Origin: Acinetobacter lwoffii
GTDB taxonomy: Bacteria; Pseudomonadota; Gammaproteobacteria; Pseudomonadales; Moraxellaceae
Assembly: GCF_029024105.1 (NCBI RefSeq)
Contig: NZ_CP118963.1
Span: 2,170,001 to 2,234,000, forward strand
Direction of reading: 5' to 3'
Length of the DNA: 64,000 nt
The notes below the pieces were generated by a model, which did not search any database, had not been told where the DNA came from, and was given only the letters and a program-made list of their open reading frames with translations. A program made the translations under genes and the position numbers. Below are positions 34,962-44,418 of the stretch, piece after piece. Within the stretch, counting starts at the first letter, position 1. Each line of letters starts with the position of its first letter.

Positions 34962-34986
34962 AGGTGACCAATGTGTCACCTTTTTA
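34962..34986 (+). terminator. Terminator after nth
   Basis: GGTGAC (34963-34968) / GTCACC (34975-34980), six-base loop, then TTTTT. Confidence 0.75.
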
Positions 34987-35049
34987 TCGACTATGAGAAG
35001 AGTGCTTTTCGTTCAAACCAAATTCTTAGCTGAGCTGAACTATTATGGA

Positions 35050-35262
35050 TTATTTATCCTGATCTTGTTCAGCCTTTTCCTGCTGCTTGCGCTGTTCAAG
35101 TTCGGCTTGTAATTTTGGATGGAGCTGGCGCTCAGGTCGCTTTGCTGCATTTTCAGCACGTTCTTCCTGACGTACTTTGTTGAGCATTTTAAAACTGAAA
35201 TAGAACAGACCTACCAATACTGCCAGAAAGACTACCATCAACACCAATACGCCAAATTTCAT
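35050..35262 (-). CDS. Small single-pass membrane protein, unknown
   Basis: 70 aa from the ATG at 35262 (an in-frame TTG at 35283 is the alternative). One membrane helix (VLVLMVVFLAVLVGLFYFSF) is followed by a highly charged, helical Lys/Glu/Gln/Arg tail. No recognised domain. It lies downstream of adk in the same direction, after the adk terminator. Confidence 0.6.
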   Translation of the reverse strand: MKFGVLVLMVVFLAVLVGLFYFSFKMLNKVRQEERAENAAKRPERQLHPKLQAELEQRKQQEKAEQDQDK

Positions 35263-35292
35263 AGCAACAAGTACCCTGTTCAAATACGCAAT

Positions 35293-35323
35293 AAAAAAGA
35301 GCCCTAATATGACTTAGGGCTCT
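35293..35323 (-). terminator. Terminator downstream of adk
   Basis: Perfect 10-bp stem AGAGCCCTAA (35298-35307) / TTAGGGCTCT (35314-35323); on the minus strand followed by TTTTTATT. Confidence 0.88.
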
Positions 35324-35350
35324 CCGATTGTCAAAATCATCGTCAGCCGA

Positions 35351-36010
35351 TTATTTTGCCTGATCCAGAATCGCGAAAAGATCAGTTTGAACTTCATCGA
35401 TTGGACGTAAACCATTTAGCTTGTCATAAGTTGGTGCATTTTCACCAGACGCTGCACGGCCTTGGTAGAAACCAACCAGTTGCTCGGTTTCAGTATGGTA
35501 AGAACCTAGACGCTTACGAATGGTTGCTTCCTGGTCATCAGGACGTTGAACCAGATCTTCACCCGTTTCGTCATCTTTACCTTCCACTTTTGGCGGGTTG
35601 TAAACGATGTGATAGACACGGCCAGATGCAGGATGCTGACGACGGCCAGAAAGACGTTGTACGATTTCTTCATCTGGTACATCAATTTCAATCACGTGAT
35701 CAATTGCAATGCCTTCTTTTTCCAAGGCTTCTGCTTGAGGAATGGTACGCGGGAAACCATCAAAAATGCAGCCGTTTACACAGTCAGGTTGCGCAATGCG
35801 CTCTTTCACCAGACCAATGATCAACTCATCAGAAACCAAACCGCCATTGTCCATGACACTTTTAGCTTGTAGACCTAATTCAGTTCCTTCACGAATTGCA
35901 GCACGGAGCATATCACCGGTTGAAATTTGTGGGATATTGTAGCGCTTACAGATCAACTGAGCTTGTGTACCTTTACCTGCTCCAGGTGGTCCGAGTAAGA
36001 TAATGCGCAT
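35351..36010 (-). CDS. adk: Adenylate kinase
   Basis: 219 aa. P-loop GPPGAGKGTQAQLI, DGFPRTIPQAEAL and LSGRRQHPASGRVYH (LID domain) are diagnostic. Balances ATP, ADP and AMP. Start ATG at 36010 with AGGATG upstream. The long LID is of the Gram-negative type without zinc Cys residues. Confidence 0.97.
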   Translation of the reverse strand: MRIILLGPPGAGKGTQAQLICKRYNIPQISTGDMLRAAIREGTELGLQAKSVMDNGGLVSDELIIGLVKERIAQPDCVNGCIFDGFPRTIPQAEALEKEGIAIDHVIEIDVPDEEIVQRLSGRRQHPASGRVYHIVYNPPKVEGKDDETGEDLVQRPDDQEATIRKRLGSYHTETEQLVGFYQGRAASGENAPTYDKLNGLRPIDEVQTDLFAILDQAK

Positions 36011-36085
36011 ATATAAACATCCTCATTTAAACAATATGTATGACGCCACGACCACAATCACCCGATTGTGTCCCCCGACATCTCA

Positions 36086-37402
36086 TTATAAGAAAGCCAC
36101 AAACAAATGGATTAAACCCGCGACAAAACCGGTTACCCCACCCAATAAAATCAGAATCCATTCATCTTCCTGAAATGCAGGACGTAAAAGATTCTGAAAC
36201 TCCTTCGGAGTCAACTCACGTATGCGGTCTCTAAACATTTGATAGATTTTCTGTGCACGGCTCGCATTAAATGCTGGGTCGCATACAGGTACCATCGTAA
36301 TTTCAATCGAGCGATCGATCAAGTCCGTCTTGAGTTTTGCATACTCTTTTGGTCCTAAAGACAGCTGTAAAGAGGTCCGAACCAGGGGTGTTTCCATAAT
36401 TTCATTAATATGACGTTTGATAATGCGGCGGGTTTTGTCTTTTCTGCCGCCATACATCATCTCGGTCATGATCGATTTTAACGTAATCAGGTCTTCTGTG
36501 ACTACACTTGCGAAGACGTCAGAGACTTCATCCTGACGTTTCATAAATGCGCCTTGTATGTTATAGGTGCCGATACGAGGAATCACCGGCTTAATCCACG
36601 GAAACTTGCGATTTGTGGTACGGGCAAAGAATTGCGGGTACTTTACTGGGTGTGGATAGAGTGGGTTGAATACCATCCAGATCGCGATCCAGTTGGTCAA
36701 AAAGCCCCAGATCGCAGCCCAGAACGGTACAGTCCAGTGCCACGGCACTACAAACCAGACAATCATCTGGAAAATCCCAAAGAACATCCCGATGAGGGCA
36801 CTGATATGCCAGATAAAATTGATCTCTTTTTGACCCACCTTCAGGAACATACGCACCATCAAGCGACGGTCGCCTTCCATCTGGCTCACTACCATTTCAC
36901 GCATATCTACAAGTGACTCGACGTTCATGGTCAGCTCAGTCACTAATTCACGCAAAATTGCCGGCATTTGTTTTTGTGCTTGTGCATAAATTCTGCGTTT
37001 GATGGCAAAAGGCAGGTTTTCCCAGAGCACCGCATTGCGATCCATCATGACTTCATCAATCAGATGTTCCAGTTCGAAACCGACCTGCTCGCCAATGATG
37101 CGTGCCATATCATCCGGATCCATCGCCTGTAAAAATTCGCGGATAGAGCCTAATTTTGACAGTGTGTTATCGGTAATAATGCCTGAAATACGTCCAGCTT
37201 TGCGTGGCACAATCCCTTGCCAGCCCACAGGTAATGGCCCGAGATGGAAACCCCAAAAATTGATCGGATAAAAGACCATTTTCAGCGCCATCCAGACGTG
37301 AGCCCAGGTTACAAATGCAGTCACTGGAATAATGCTGAGCACGGCCCAAAAATCCGGGCGGTTTACAAAGGTTTGCCACAACTCGTTGACGTACTCAAGC
37401 AT
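36086..37402 (-). CDS. DUF445 family membrane protein
   Basis: 438 aa. An N-terminal membrane segment (FWAVLSIIPVTAFVTWAHVWM), a paired central segment (LIGMFFGIFQMIVWFVVPW and FWAAIWGFLTNWIAIWMVF) and a C-terminal one (ILLGGVTGFVAGLIHLFVAF) flank helical domains. ALKMVFYPINFWGFHLGP and TNWIAIWMVFNPLYP are repeat-like DUF445 signatures. Function unknown; probably inner membrane. Stands alone between adk and the next gene. Confidence 0.85.
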   Translation of the reverse strand: MLEYVNELWQTFVNRPDFWAVLSIIPVTAFVTWAHVWMALKMVFYPINFWGFHLGPLPVGWQGIVPRKAGRISGIITDNTLSKLGSIREFLQAMDPDDMARIIGEQVGFELEHLIDEVMMDRNAVLWENLPFAIKRRIYAQAQKQMPAILRELVTELTMNVESLVDMREMVVSQMEGDRRLMVRMFLKVGQKEINFIWHISALIGMFFGIFQMIVWFVVPWHWTVPFWAAIWGFLTNWIAIWMVFNPLYPHPVKYPQFFARTTNRKFPWIKPVIPRIGTYNIQGAFMKRQDEVSDVFASVVTEDLITLKSIMTEMMYGGRKDKTRRIIKRHINEIMETPLVRTSLQLSLGPKEYAKLKTDLIDRSIEITMVPVCDPAFNASRAQKIYQMFRDRIRELTPKEFQNLLRPAFQEDEWILILLGGVTGFVAGLIHLFVAFL

Positions 37403-37467
37403 GCATAACTTCCATATTTAATTTTTTGTTCACAGAATACACATATTAATAAGGTCGAATATTTTGT

Positions 37468-37986
37468 CTATAAACCGATACTTAAAGTATAGGAAAATTG
37501 TAGCCGGGGTTCTGTTTCAGCCACAGCACGACCATTTCGGTCTTCGAGTTTCTCTCCGGCACCGATCCCGATACTAAAACTGCTGATCCGTTCTGAACTA
37601 AGCAAAACATAGGCCAAATCAACGCCAGCACCTAAACGGCCTTCATACTCGCCATCAACCTGTTTGCTGTCGATATGACCGGCATAAACCCCGACATAAT
37701 AACCATTTTTGTCTTTGCCGGTGAGATGTGCAGGATAACGAAAGCCTGCCTGACCGCCAATCGTACGATCATCATCCAGAAAAACACCACCTTTCACATA
37801 AGCAATCCCATAAGGGTTCACCCATTCGGTATTTAAATGCAGTAATTTCTGGGTAAAACCAACACCCACATTAAAGGCTTTTGCCTGAGCAGGCTCTATT
37901 TTAGTTGTAGTAGTACTTATTTGATCATGTGCATAAGCCCCGTTCGCCCACAATGCAAACGCTAACAAAGGGTAAACCTTGTTCAT
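37468..37986 (-). CDS. Predicted outer-membrane beta-barrel protein (YfaZ-like)
   Basis: 172 aa with signal peptide (LLAFALWANGAYA, cleavage before HDQ). The mature part has alternating amphipathic strands (FNVGVGFTQKLLHLNTEWVN, GGQAGFRYPAHL, YYVGVYAGHID) as in small 8-stranded barrels; it ends in LSIGL rather than the usual terminal Phe. YfaZ-type similarity is tentative. No operon partners. Confidence 0.6.
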   Translation of the reverse strand: MNKVYPLLAFALWANGAYAHDQISTTTTKIEPAQAKAFNVGVGFTQKLLHLNTEWVNPYGIAYVKGGVFLDDDRTIGGQAGFRYPAHLTGKDKNGYYVGVYAGHIDSKQVDGEYEGRLGAGVDLAYVLLSSERISSFSIGIGAGEKLEDRNGRAVAETEPRLQFSYTLSIGL

Positions 37987-38224
37987 TCCTTCACCATCTT
38001 CCTTAATTATAGTTTTTGGTATAGTCCTATTTTTATTAGATTTTACTCTAGCAGAATTATCACAACTCTTATATACAGCACTTTACAATTTTAATGTCTG
38101 CAAAGTCAAAGCTTAAAGGAACTGATTGCAAGGACAGTTTTTCATTATCAAATCAAGTGCAGTTGCGTTAGAATACTCCACTTTGATTCTTTTCTACCAC
38201 TCTCAGGTCTTAAGTCGATCGCGT

Positions 38225-40276
38225 ATGAAGCAGCACTTTCCTTTAAAAAATGCACAACAAGAAAAGCGCATCTATCGCAGTCGAGTCTTGATTTCCATGG
38301 GGATTGTCATTTTCTTTATGCTGCTGCTGGTCAGCCGCTATGCCTATTTGCAATTGTTCAACTTTGAAAGCTTTACTACAGCTTCTGATGAGAACCGGAT
38401 TCGTCTACAGCCCTTGCCTCCAGCGCGCGGTTATATTTATGACCGTAACGGCGTTCTGCTGGCCGATAATTACCCAGTATTTACTGCCACTTTAAGTCGT
38501 GCCGACGTACAGGATATCAACCAGACGCTCGAACGCCTCAAACCGATTCTGGAACTGACCGAAGAAGATCTTGAACGCTTTCAAACCCGGATTAAAACAG
38601 CGCGTAAAACCGAACGGGTTTCAATCAAGCTCAATCTGAACGAAAATGATATTGCCCGTTTTAGTGAAGTGAAATATCAGTTTCCGGGCGTGAATATTGA
38701 AACCCAGATGACCCGCTACTATCCGCATGGTGACCTGTTCGCACATGTGATTGGTTATGTCGGTCGGATTAATGACAAAGAACTGAAATCAATTGATAAG
38801 GATCTCTATGCTGGAACCAACCTGATCGGAAAAATCGGTGTGGAAAAATCCTATGAAGAACTTTTACATGGTGTGCCGGGAAATGAATCGGTAGAAGCAG
38901 ATGCCTTTGGTAATGTGCTGCATCATTTGGGCCGTAAAGATCCGGTACGTGGTAATGATCTGTTCCTGTCACTGGATTACGGCTTGCAGGTAGTCGCTTC
39001 GGAGCAACTGGCCGGGCGTCGTGGCGCGATTGTGGCGATGAATCCCAAAACCGGGGAAATTCTGGCGCTGGTCTCCAGTCCAAGTTTTAACCCGAATCTG
39101 TTTGTGACCGGGATCAGCACCAAAGATTATTCGTTCCTGCGTGATAACCTTGATCAACCTTTATATAACCGTGCCGTGCAAGGGGTTTATCCGCCTGGCT
39201 CTACTATTAAACCAATGTTTGCACTCGGTGGTCTGCATCATGGTTTGGTGGACTGGGATACCACTATTTCTGATCCGGGTTATTTCAGCCTGCCGGGAGA
39301 CAGTCACCGTTTCCGTGACCATAAAAAATCCGGGCATGGCGCAGTGAATATGCATAAGGCCCAAGTCGTCTCCTGTGATACTTATTTCTATGTCATGTCC
39401 TACCGCATGGGTATTGAAAAAATGAATACCTGGATGCGTCAGTTTGGCTTTGGGGAAAAAACCGGCGTGGACTTACCAAGTGAAAGCTCAGGACTGTATC
39501 CAAACCCGGAATGGAAAATGCGTACCCGCAAGGCCAAATGGTCACGTGGTGAAACCATTTCTGTCAGTATTGGTCAGGGTGCTTTTACTTCAACGCCATT
39601 GCAGCTGGCTATGGCCACAGCCATTACCGCCAACCATGGCAATAAAGTCATTCCCCATGTTCTGCGCGAAAGTCGCGGTGCCAAACCGTTCAAGGTGCAT
39701 AATGGCACGCATGGCAAGATCGATTTTAATGGTCAGGAAGAAGACTGGATCAAAATGCGTGATGCGATGGTGGACGTAATTCAATCCGGTACAGGCCGAG
39801 GCATCAAAAGCGGCTTACAATATTCTATTGCCGGAAAAACCGGTACGGCACAGGTAAAAAGTATTGCTCAGGGCAAGCGCTATAATGAATCCTTATTGAC
39901 TGACCGTCAGCTGGATCATGGCCTGTTTGTCGGTTTTGCACCTGCTGAAAATCCTGAAATCGCGATTGCAGTTATTCTGGAAAATGGTCGCGGTGGTAGT
40001 GCCGCAACGGCTCTGGCCCGTCCAATTTTTGATTACTGGTTACTGCATAAAGATAAAAATCCGGTACGCCCACAAGGCCACCAATTAAGTGGTGGTCTGA
40101 TGACGGCCGGAATCAAGCCAGCTGAATTGCCAAGTGGTGCAGGCATGTTGAGTCAGGATGCAGCATCTAGTGCCGTTCCAGCCAGTGACCAGCCCGAAAT
40201 GATTGCTCCGACTTCTGCAAATACGACTGCATCTCCCGCAGCAACACCTGCTCCTACACCAGTAGAGCGAGACTAA
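38225..40276 (+). CDS. mrdA: Penicillin-binding protein 2 (peptidoglycan transpeptidase, elongasome)
   Basis: 683 aa from ATG 38225; the frame is open upstream without a good ribosome site. One membrane anchor (VLISMGIVIFFMLLLVS), PBP dimer domain with PPARGYIYDRNGVLLADN, and the transpeptidase with active-site Ser in PGSTIKPM, SCD, and KTGTAQ. It crosslinks lateral-wall peptidoglycan with RodA and is a beta-lactam target. A low-complexity Ala/Pro/Thr/Ser tail (about the last 55 residues) is appended. rodA is not in the window; rsmD follows after 2 bases. Confidence 0.95.
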   Translation: MKQHFPLKNAQQEKRIYRSRVLISMGIVIFFMLLLVSRYAYLQLFNFESFTTASDENRIRLQPLPPARGYIYDRNGVLLADNYPVFTATLSRADVQDINQTLERLKPILELTEEDLERFQTRIKTARKTERVSIKLNLNENDIARFSEVKYQFPGVNIETQMTRYYPHGDLFAHVIGYVGRINDKELKSIDKDLYAGTNLIGKIGVEKSYEELLHGVPGNESVEADAFGNVLHHLGRKDPVRGNDLFLSLDYGLQVVASEQLAGRRGAIVAMNPKTGEILALVSSPSFNPNLFVTGISTKDYSFLRDNLDQPLYNRAVQGVYPPGSTIKPMFALGGLHHGLVDWDTTISDPGYFSLPGDSHRFRDHKKSGHGAVNMHKAQVVSCDTYFYVMSYRMGIEKMNTWMRQFGFGEKTGVDLPSESSGLYPNPEWKMRTRKAKWSRGETISVSIGQGAFTSTPLQLAMATAITANHGNKVIPHVLRESRGAKPFKVHNGTHGKIDFNGQEEDWIKMRDAMVDVIQSGTGRGIKSGLQYSIAGKTGTAQVKSIAQGKRYNESLLTDRQLDHGLFVGFAPAENPEIAIAVILENGRGGSAATALARPIFDYWLLHKDKNPVRPQGHQLSGGLMTAGIKPAELPSGAGMLSQDAASSAVPASDQPEMIAPTSANTTASPAATPAPTPVERD

Positions 40277-40278
40277 AG

Positions 40279-40836
40279 ATGAAAAACCAACTTCGAATTA
40301 TTGGTGGTGACTGGAAACGCCGCCAATTGCCTTTTGCCAGCATTGAAGGTTTGCGCCCGACGCCTGACCGTGTTCGGGAAACACTGTTTAACTGGCTGAT
40401 GTGGAATGTACAAAATGCACAGGTTTTGGATATTTGTGCCGGCTCTGGGGCATTGGCGTTTGAGGCATTATCGCGTGGTGCTGCATCAGTGGTGATGATT
40501 GAGCCGGATCGTACTCAGGCACAATTTCTAACCCAAAATCTGGAACTTTTAAAAGTCACCAAAGCACGTGCTCAATTAAAGGTAGCTACGGCGCAGCAAG
40601 CTTTGTCTACCCTTCAGGCACAGTTTGATCTGGTTTTTCTAGATCCGCCATATAGCTTAGATTTATGGGAAGAACTAGCGCTAAAGGCAGATCCTCTGAT
40701 CAAGGACAATGCCTATATTTATGTAGAAGCAGATCGTGATTTACAATTGCTTAAATTGCCGTCTTCATGGCGTTTAATTAAAAATACCAAAGCCGGTACA
40801 GTTCGTGCGGGGCTTTATCAAAAAAGTATTTCTTGA
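40279..40836 (+). CDS. rsmD: 16S rRNA (guanine966-N2)-methyltransferase RsmD
   Basis: 185 aa. The start IIGGDWKRRQLPF and GLRPTPDRVRETLFNWL, the SAM motif VLDICAGSGALAFEALSRGA and catalytic LDPPYS are typical. Methylates G966 of 16S rRNA. It begins 2 bases after the mrdA stop and is co-transcribed with it. In E. coli it is paired with ftsY instead. Confidence 0.94.
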   Translation: MKNQLRIIGGDWKRRQLPFASIEGLRPTPDRVRETLFNWLMWNVQNAQVLDICAGSGALAFEALSRGAASVVMIEPDRTQAQFLTQNLELLKVTKARAQLKVATAQQALSTLQAQFDLVFLDPPYSLDLWEELALKADPLIKDNAYIYVEADRDLQLLKLPSSWRLIKNTKAGTVRAGLYQKSIS

Positions 40837-40861
40837 TTTAAATTATTTTGAAGAGACATTA

Positions 40862-40890
40862 AAAAAGGATTCCTCAGTGGAATCCTTTTT
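40862..40890. terminator. Bidirectional terminator after rsmD
   Basis: Perfect 12-bp stem AAAAAGGATTCC (40862-40873) / GGAATCCTTTTT (40879-40890), 5-base loop. Also serves the convergent lipoprotein gene. Confidence 0.88.
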
Positions 40891-40923
40891 GTCATTGTAG
40901 TGAGTCAAATTTAAAGACTGTGA

Positions 40924-41136
40924 TTAACGATCACGGCGCCAGTCGCGGTTATCTCGGTCACGTTTCCAATCCCGATGATCTTTATGGTCCTTATTTTTCC
41001 AGTCATGATTTCTGTGGTCTCGATCATAATGTCCATTACGATCTCTGTTGCCACGATAATCATCATCCCAAGGATCAACCACACAACCGGTTAATGACAC
41101 AGCCAATACAGAAAGTAATATCACTTTTTTCATCAT
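40924..41136 (-). CDS. Small low-complexity lipoprotein (Asp/Arg/His-rich)
   Basis: 70 aa. Lipobox LTGC after a short signal; the mature part is almost only Asp, Arg, His, Lys, Asn and Trp in loose repeats (RDRDNRDWRRDR, KDHKDHRDW). Start at 41136 follows GAGG by 8 bases; other Met codons nearby are possible. Unknown function; the charge pattern suggests surface or metal interaction but this is a guess. Confidence 0.65.
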   Translation of the reverse strand: MMKKVILLSVLAVSLTGCVVDPWDDDYRGNRDRNGHYDRDHRNHDWKNKDHKDHRDWKRDRDNRDWRRDR

Positions 41137-41382
41137 GTCCATCACCTCTTACTGCACTCTGTCAGTATCAGGCGAGTTCATGGAGAGTGAACGGAGCCAT
41201 TGTTGCACTCTTGTAGAGATTTATGCATGTTTTATGCATGGCCGTAAACCTCTTTTTTTTTAATTAGCATTCATGCTTTTATGAGAATTTGAACTTTCAT
41301 TTGCATAAATCCAGCTAAATGGAAGCTTGGCTTTTGTTTAAATCTTGAGAATACTGCTGCCTTTGCTTATGACCTGATCTTT

Positions 41383-42117
41383 ATGACTTGGCTGTTATTT
41401 ATTCTTGGTGCAATGGTCGCAGGTTTTGTCCAGGGGCTGACCGGCTTTGCCTTTGCCCTGATCGCCATGTCTTTCTGGGTCTGGGTGCTGCCTCCGCAAC
41501 TGGCCGCGCCCTTGCTGGTATTTGCCTCGATCTGGAGTCATGTGATTTCACTCAGTCAGGAAAAAAAGCAGCTAGTTTTATCCAGGCAGTTGGTGCTGCC
41601 TTATCTGATTGCTGGTCTGATTGGCGTGCCGCTGGGTACTTATCTGTTGCAGATCATTCAAGCAGATACCTTTAAGATGATCTTGGGATTTTTTCTGGTA
41701 CTGTGGTGTCCGGTGATGCTATTCAATCCGCAATTCAAAACAATTCAGCATTCAGGAAAATTGACTGATAGCTGCATCGGTTTTATTGGCGGAATTTTAG
41801 GAGGACTGGGCGGTTTTTGCGGTGCCATTCCTTCGGCCTGGGTGATGTTAAAACAATTATCCAAAGCCCAGCAGCGCTATATTTTGCGGCATTTTAATTT
41901 TGCAATTCAGCTCTTCACGCTGGGTACGTATCTATGGCAAGGCCTGATCAATCAAAGCCATTTACCGTATCTGGCATTGCTGATTGTTTTTGTGAGTATT
42001 CCGGCGATTTTAGGCGCAAAACTATTTTATAAAATTTCGGAATTATTGTTCAAACGCATGATCTTAAGTTTACTCTTTAGTGCAGGCTGTTTTCTATTAG
42101 CGTCCCAATTCATTTAA
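41383..42117 (+). CDS. TauE/SafE family sulfite/anion exporter-like permease
   Basis: 244 aa with about seven to eight membrane helices. The opening GAMVAGFVQGLTGFAFALIAM and the repeat GFIGGILGGLGGFCGAIPSAW are the duplicated TauE signature. The family exports sulfite, taurine-derived or other organic anions; substrate here unknown. Alone; the SDR gene starts about 100 bases later in the same direction. Confidence 0.88.
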   Translation: MTWLLFILGAMVAGFVQGLTGFAFALIAMSFWVWVLPPQLAAPLLVFASIWSHVISLSQEKKQLVLSRQLVLPYLIAGLIGVPLGTYLLQIIQADTFKMILGFFLVLWCPVMLFNPQFKTIQHSGKLTDSCIGFIGGILGGLGGFCGAIPSAWVMLKQLSKAQQRYILRHFNFAIQLFTLGTYLWQGLINQSHLPYLALLIVFVSIPAILGAKLFYKISELLFKRMILSLLFSAGCFLLASQFI

Positions 42118-42215
42118 ACACAAGATCAAGCCGAGTCTGTCTTCCCCGCTAAAGCTTGAATCCGGTGAAATAACTGCTATGTTAAGGCCAATCTTTGTAA
42201 ATATAGATCATCATT

Positions 42216-42977
42216 ATGGAGATTCGTGATCAGATCGTTCTTGTTACTGGCGGTGCACGTGGTTTGGGTTTAGCCATTACTCAGGCTTTACTGGCGGAGG
42301 GTGCGCGTGTGGTCGTCAACTATCATCGCAGTCAGCAGCAAGCTGAACAGCTGGCCCAGCAATATCCAGATCAAGTCTTTATTTATCAGGCAGATGTGAC
42401 CCAAGCTGATCAGGTACGTGCTTTATTTGCCGCAGCTAAAACCCATTTCGGGGAAGCGATTCATGCTGTAATCAATAACGCACTGATTCAATTTGAATTT
42501 AATGGTGATGCACGCCCTAAAGTAGAAACGCTGACTTGGGATATGTTGCAACGGCAATTTAGCGGTGCAGTACAGGCTGCCTTAAATACTACACAAGCCG
42601 CACTGGATGATATGAAACAGGCAGGGTTTGGCCGGATCGTGAATATTGGTACAAACCTGGTGCAAAATCCGGTGGTTCCTTATCATGACTATACCACCGC
42701 CAAAGCTGCATTATTGGCCTTTACCCGCACCACGGCGCAGGACTTGGGACAATATGGCATCAATGTGAATATGCTCTCTGGTGGCCTGTTACAAACCACG
42801 GATGCCAGTAAGGCCACACCTGACATTGTCTTTGACCTGATTGCTCAATCGACGCCTTTACGCCGCGTAATTACACCAGAAGAATTTGCTGCTGCAATCC
42901 TGATGTTTTTGTCACCTTATTCACGTGCCGTCACAGGACAAAACCTGATTGTAGATGGTGGCTTGGTCAAAGGTTAA
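42216..42977 (+). CDS. SDR family oxidoreductase (FabG-like 3-oxoacyl-ACP reductase)
   Basis: 253 aa. Rossmann motif VTGGARGLGLAI, NNA motif in VINNALIQF, and catalytic Tyr-x3-Lys in YHDYTTAKAALLAF. C-terminal TGQNLIVDGGLVKG is typical of FabG-type reductases. Not in a fatty-acid operon, so it is probably a paralogue with a different substrate. Catalytic Ser normally before the YxxxK is replaced by Thr/Asn context (NIGTNLVQNP), which is slightly unusual. Confidence 0.85.
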   Translation: MEIRDQIVLVTGGARGLGLAITQALLAEGARVVVNYHRSQQQAEQLAQQYPDQVFIYQADVTQADQVRALFAAAKTHFGEAIHAVINNALIQFEFNGDARPKVETLTWDMLQRQFSGAVQAALNTTQAALDDMKQAGFGRIVNIGTNLVQNPVVPYHDYTTAKAALLAFTRTTAQDLGQYGINVNMLSGGLLQTTDASKATPDIVFDLIAQSTPLRRVITPEEFAAAILMFLSPYSRAVTGQNLIVDGGLVKG

Positions 42978-43111
42978 ATGTTTAGAGAATGGACTTGAAT
43001 TTTCAAATTCTGTTGTTCTATTTTTTAACCATTTGGTAGATTAAAAAGGTTTTGTGACCGGGTTTTACTTCTACAATAGTGCGCTCCCATAAAGCCTTTA
43101 GTCTACTTTCC

Positions 43112-43438
43112 ATGAAATTTATCACGACATTGCTCAGTACCTTGCTACTGGCAGGTTGTATGTCCAGCGATTTGAAAAAATCAGAACAATTACTGCAAAA
43201 TTTCCATTGTGTCAAGGTAGATACCGCCCAAATGCCACATAACAGTATGACCGACTATTATCAGCAGATGTTGTATAGCAGCAAATCAAAGGTCGAATCT
43301 TATATCAAGCAATATCATCAGGGTGAAGAGCTGTTTGACCTGCCACTGCATGAAGTAGTAGAACAGCAATATGATCTGTATAAAGATGCCTGCCAAAATC
43401 TGGGTGGAATTTTGCCCGCTTCTGAACATGCATCTTAA
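43112..43438 (+). CDS. Small lipoprotein, unknown
   Basis: 108 aa from ATG 43112; signal with lipobox LAGC (Cys16). The mature part is helical, with KKSEQLLQNFHCV and YYQQMLYSSKSKVESYIKQY. No domain recognised. Ends just before a bidirectional terminator shared with the acyltransferase. Confidence 0.7.
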   Translation: MKFITTLLSTLLLAGCMSSDLKKSEQLLQNFHCVKVDTAQMPHNSMTDYYQQMLYSSKSKVESYIKQYHQGEELFDLPLHEVVEQQYDLYKDACQNLGGILPASEHAS

Positions 43439-43468
43439 GTCTGTCAATCTTCATGATTATTAGGCAAT

Positions 43469-43497
43469 AAAAAAGCAGGAGAATTTTCCTGCTTTTT
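43469..43497. terminator. Bidirectional terminator
   Basis: AAAAAGCAGGA (43470-43480) / TCCTGCTTTTT (43487-43497) over a 6-base loop; serves convergent genes on both sides. Confidence 0.85.
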
Positions 43498-43507
43498 CAA
43501 TTCAGTT

Positions 43508-44104
43508 TTAATTCTGATAATAACGCTGATCTACACTAAAGCATTCAGGGAATTTTGGCTGAATCTCTGCATAAAATGCCATGATTTCCGCCATATCTTT
43601 TTCATAATCCCCTGTCGGATAAACGATTTTACCTACGCCAGTTTTCTTCTTGGCATAGTCCATATAGGCCAATGCAATCGGCACACCTGCATTAATCGCT
43701 ACATGATAAAAACCTGTCTTCCACTGTTCCTGCTTTGCACGCGTTGCTTCTGGCGTGACCAGCATGACCAGTTTAGGATGAGTCTTGAATAAGTCTGTCA
43801 TCAGCTGAACCATGCTCGGACGAGGCTCACCCGGCTGTTTAGGACGGCGATCAATCCCGATACCGCCCATAGCACGCACAAAAGGCCCAAATGGCAATTT
43901 CATGTAACTGTCTTTAATGGTTAAGCGAACATTCACGCCTAATGCTTTTAAGGCCAGACGTGCATACAATGCATCCCAATTACTGGTATGAGGAGCAGCA
44001 ATCATGACACATTGGTCTAAATCTAGGGGCCAATGGTTATCAATTTCCCAACCCATCAGGTTCAGGCTTTGTTCTGCTAACTTCTCAAACACGTCACGCA
44101 CCAA
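43508..44104 (-). CDS. 1-acyl-glycerol-3-phosphate acyltransferase (PlsC family)
   Basis: 198 aa. Catalytic H-x4-D is in APHTSNWDALYA; GGIGIDRRPK and VTPEATRAK match acyltransferase blocks II and III. Short relatives of this type act on lysophospholipids or membrane lipids; which substrate is not clear. Start uncertain: TTG 44104 or GTG 44101; no ATG fits. Confidence 0.85.
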   Translation of the reverse strand: MVRDVFEKLAEQSLNLMGWEIDNHWPLDLDQCVMIAAPHTSNWDALYARLALKALGVNVRLTIKDSYMKLPFGPFVRAMGGIGIDRRPKQPGEPRPSMVQLMTDLFKTHPKLVMLVTPEATRAKQEQWKTGFYHVAINAGVPIALAYMDYAKKKTGVGKIVYPTGDYEKDMAEIMAFYAEIQPKFPECFSVDQRYYQN

Positions 44105-44418
44105 TTCTATTCAAAATTGCGCGAATTTTAGCAACCTAGACAAATATAGATAGTGTTCTATGAGCAATAAATAAACAATTAATCTATATTTGTATAATTA
44201 GAATTTTTAAATGAATAGTTGATTATTTTTACCGCCTTCAACTTATCTCACACATCAATTTACGGATAGTTCAGATTGCTTCCCCATATAAATAGGAATT
44301 TCTTTCCAATTTAAAGAATTCATGCATTAAAAAGCTCTTGACCTCCTAATTTTGGGATATGGCAAATATGGGGGTCTTTTTATACTGTATCCACATTATA
44401 AATTTCAGGAAGATTCTA
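44105..44418. other. 314-bp intergenic region
   Basis: AT-rich; promoters for the acyltransferase (-) and the following lipoprotein (+). No gene or RNA recognised. Confidence 0.45.

Noticed and set aside
42216..42977. Assignment of the SDR gene as the fatty-acid enzyme FabG
   Set aside because: It has the family motifs but is not in a fab cluster, and the FabG-type name would overstate what is known.
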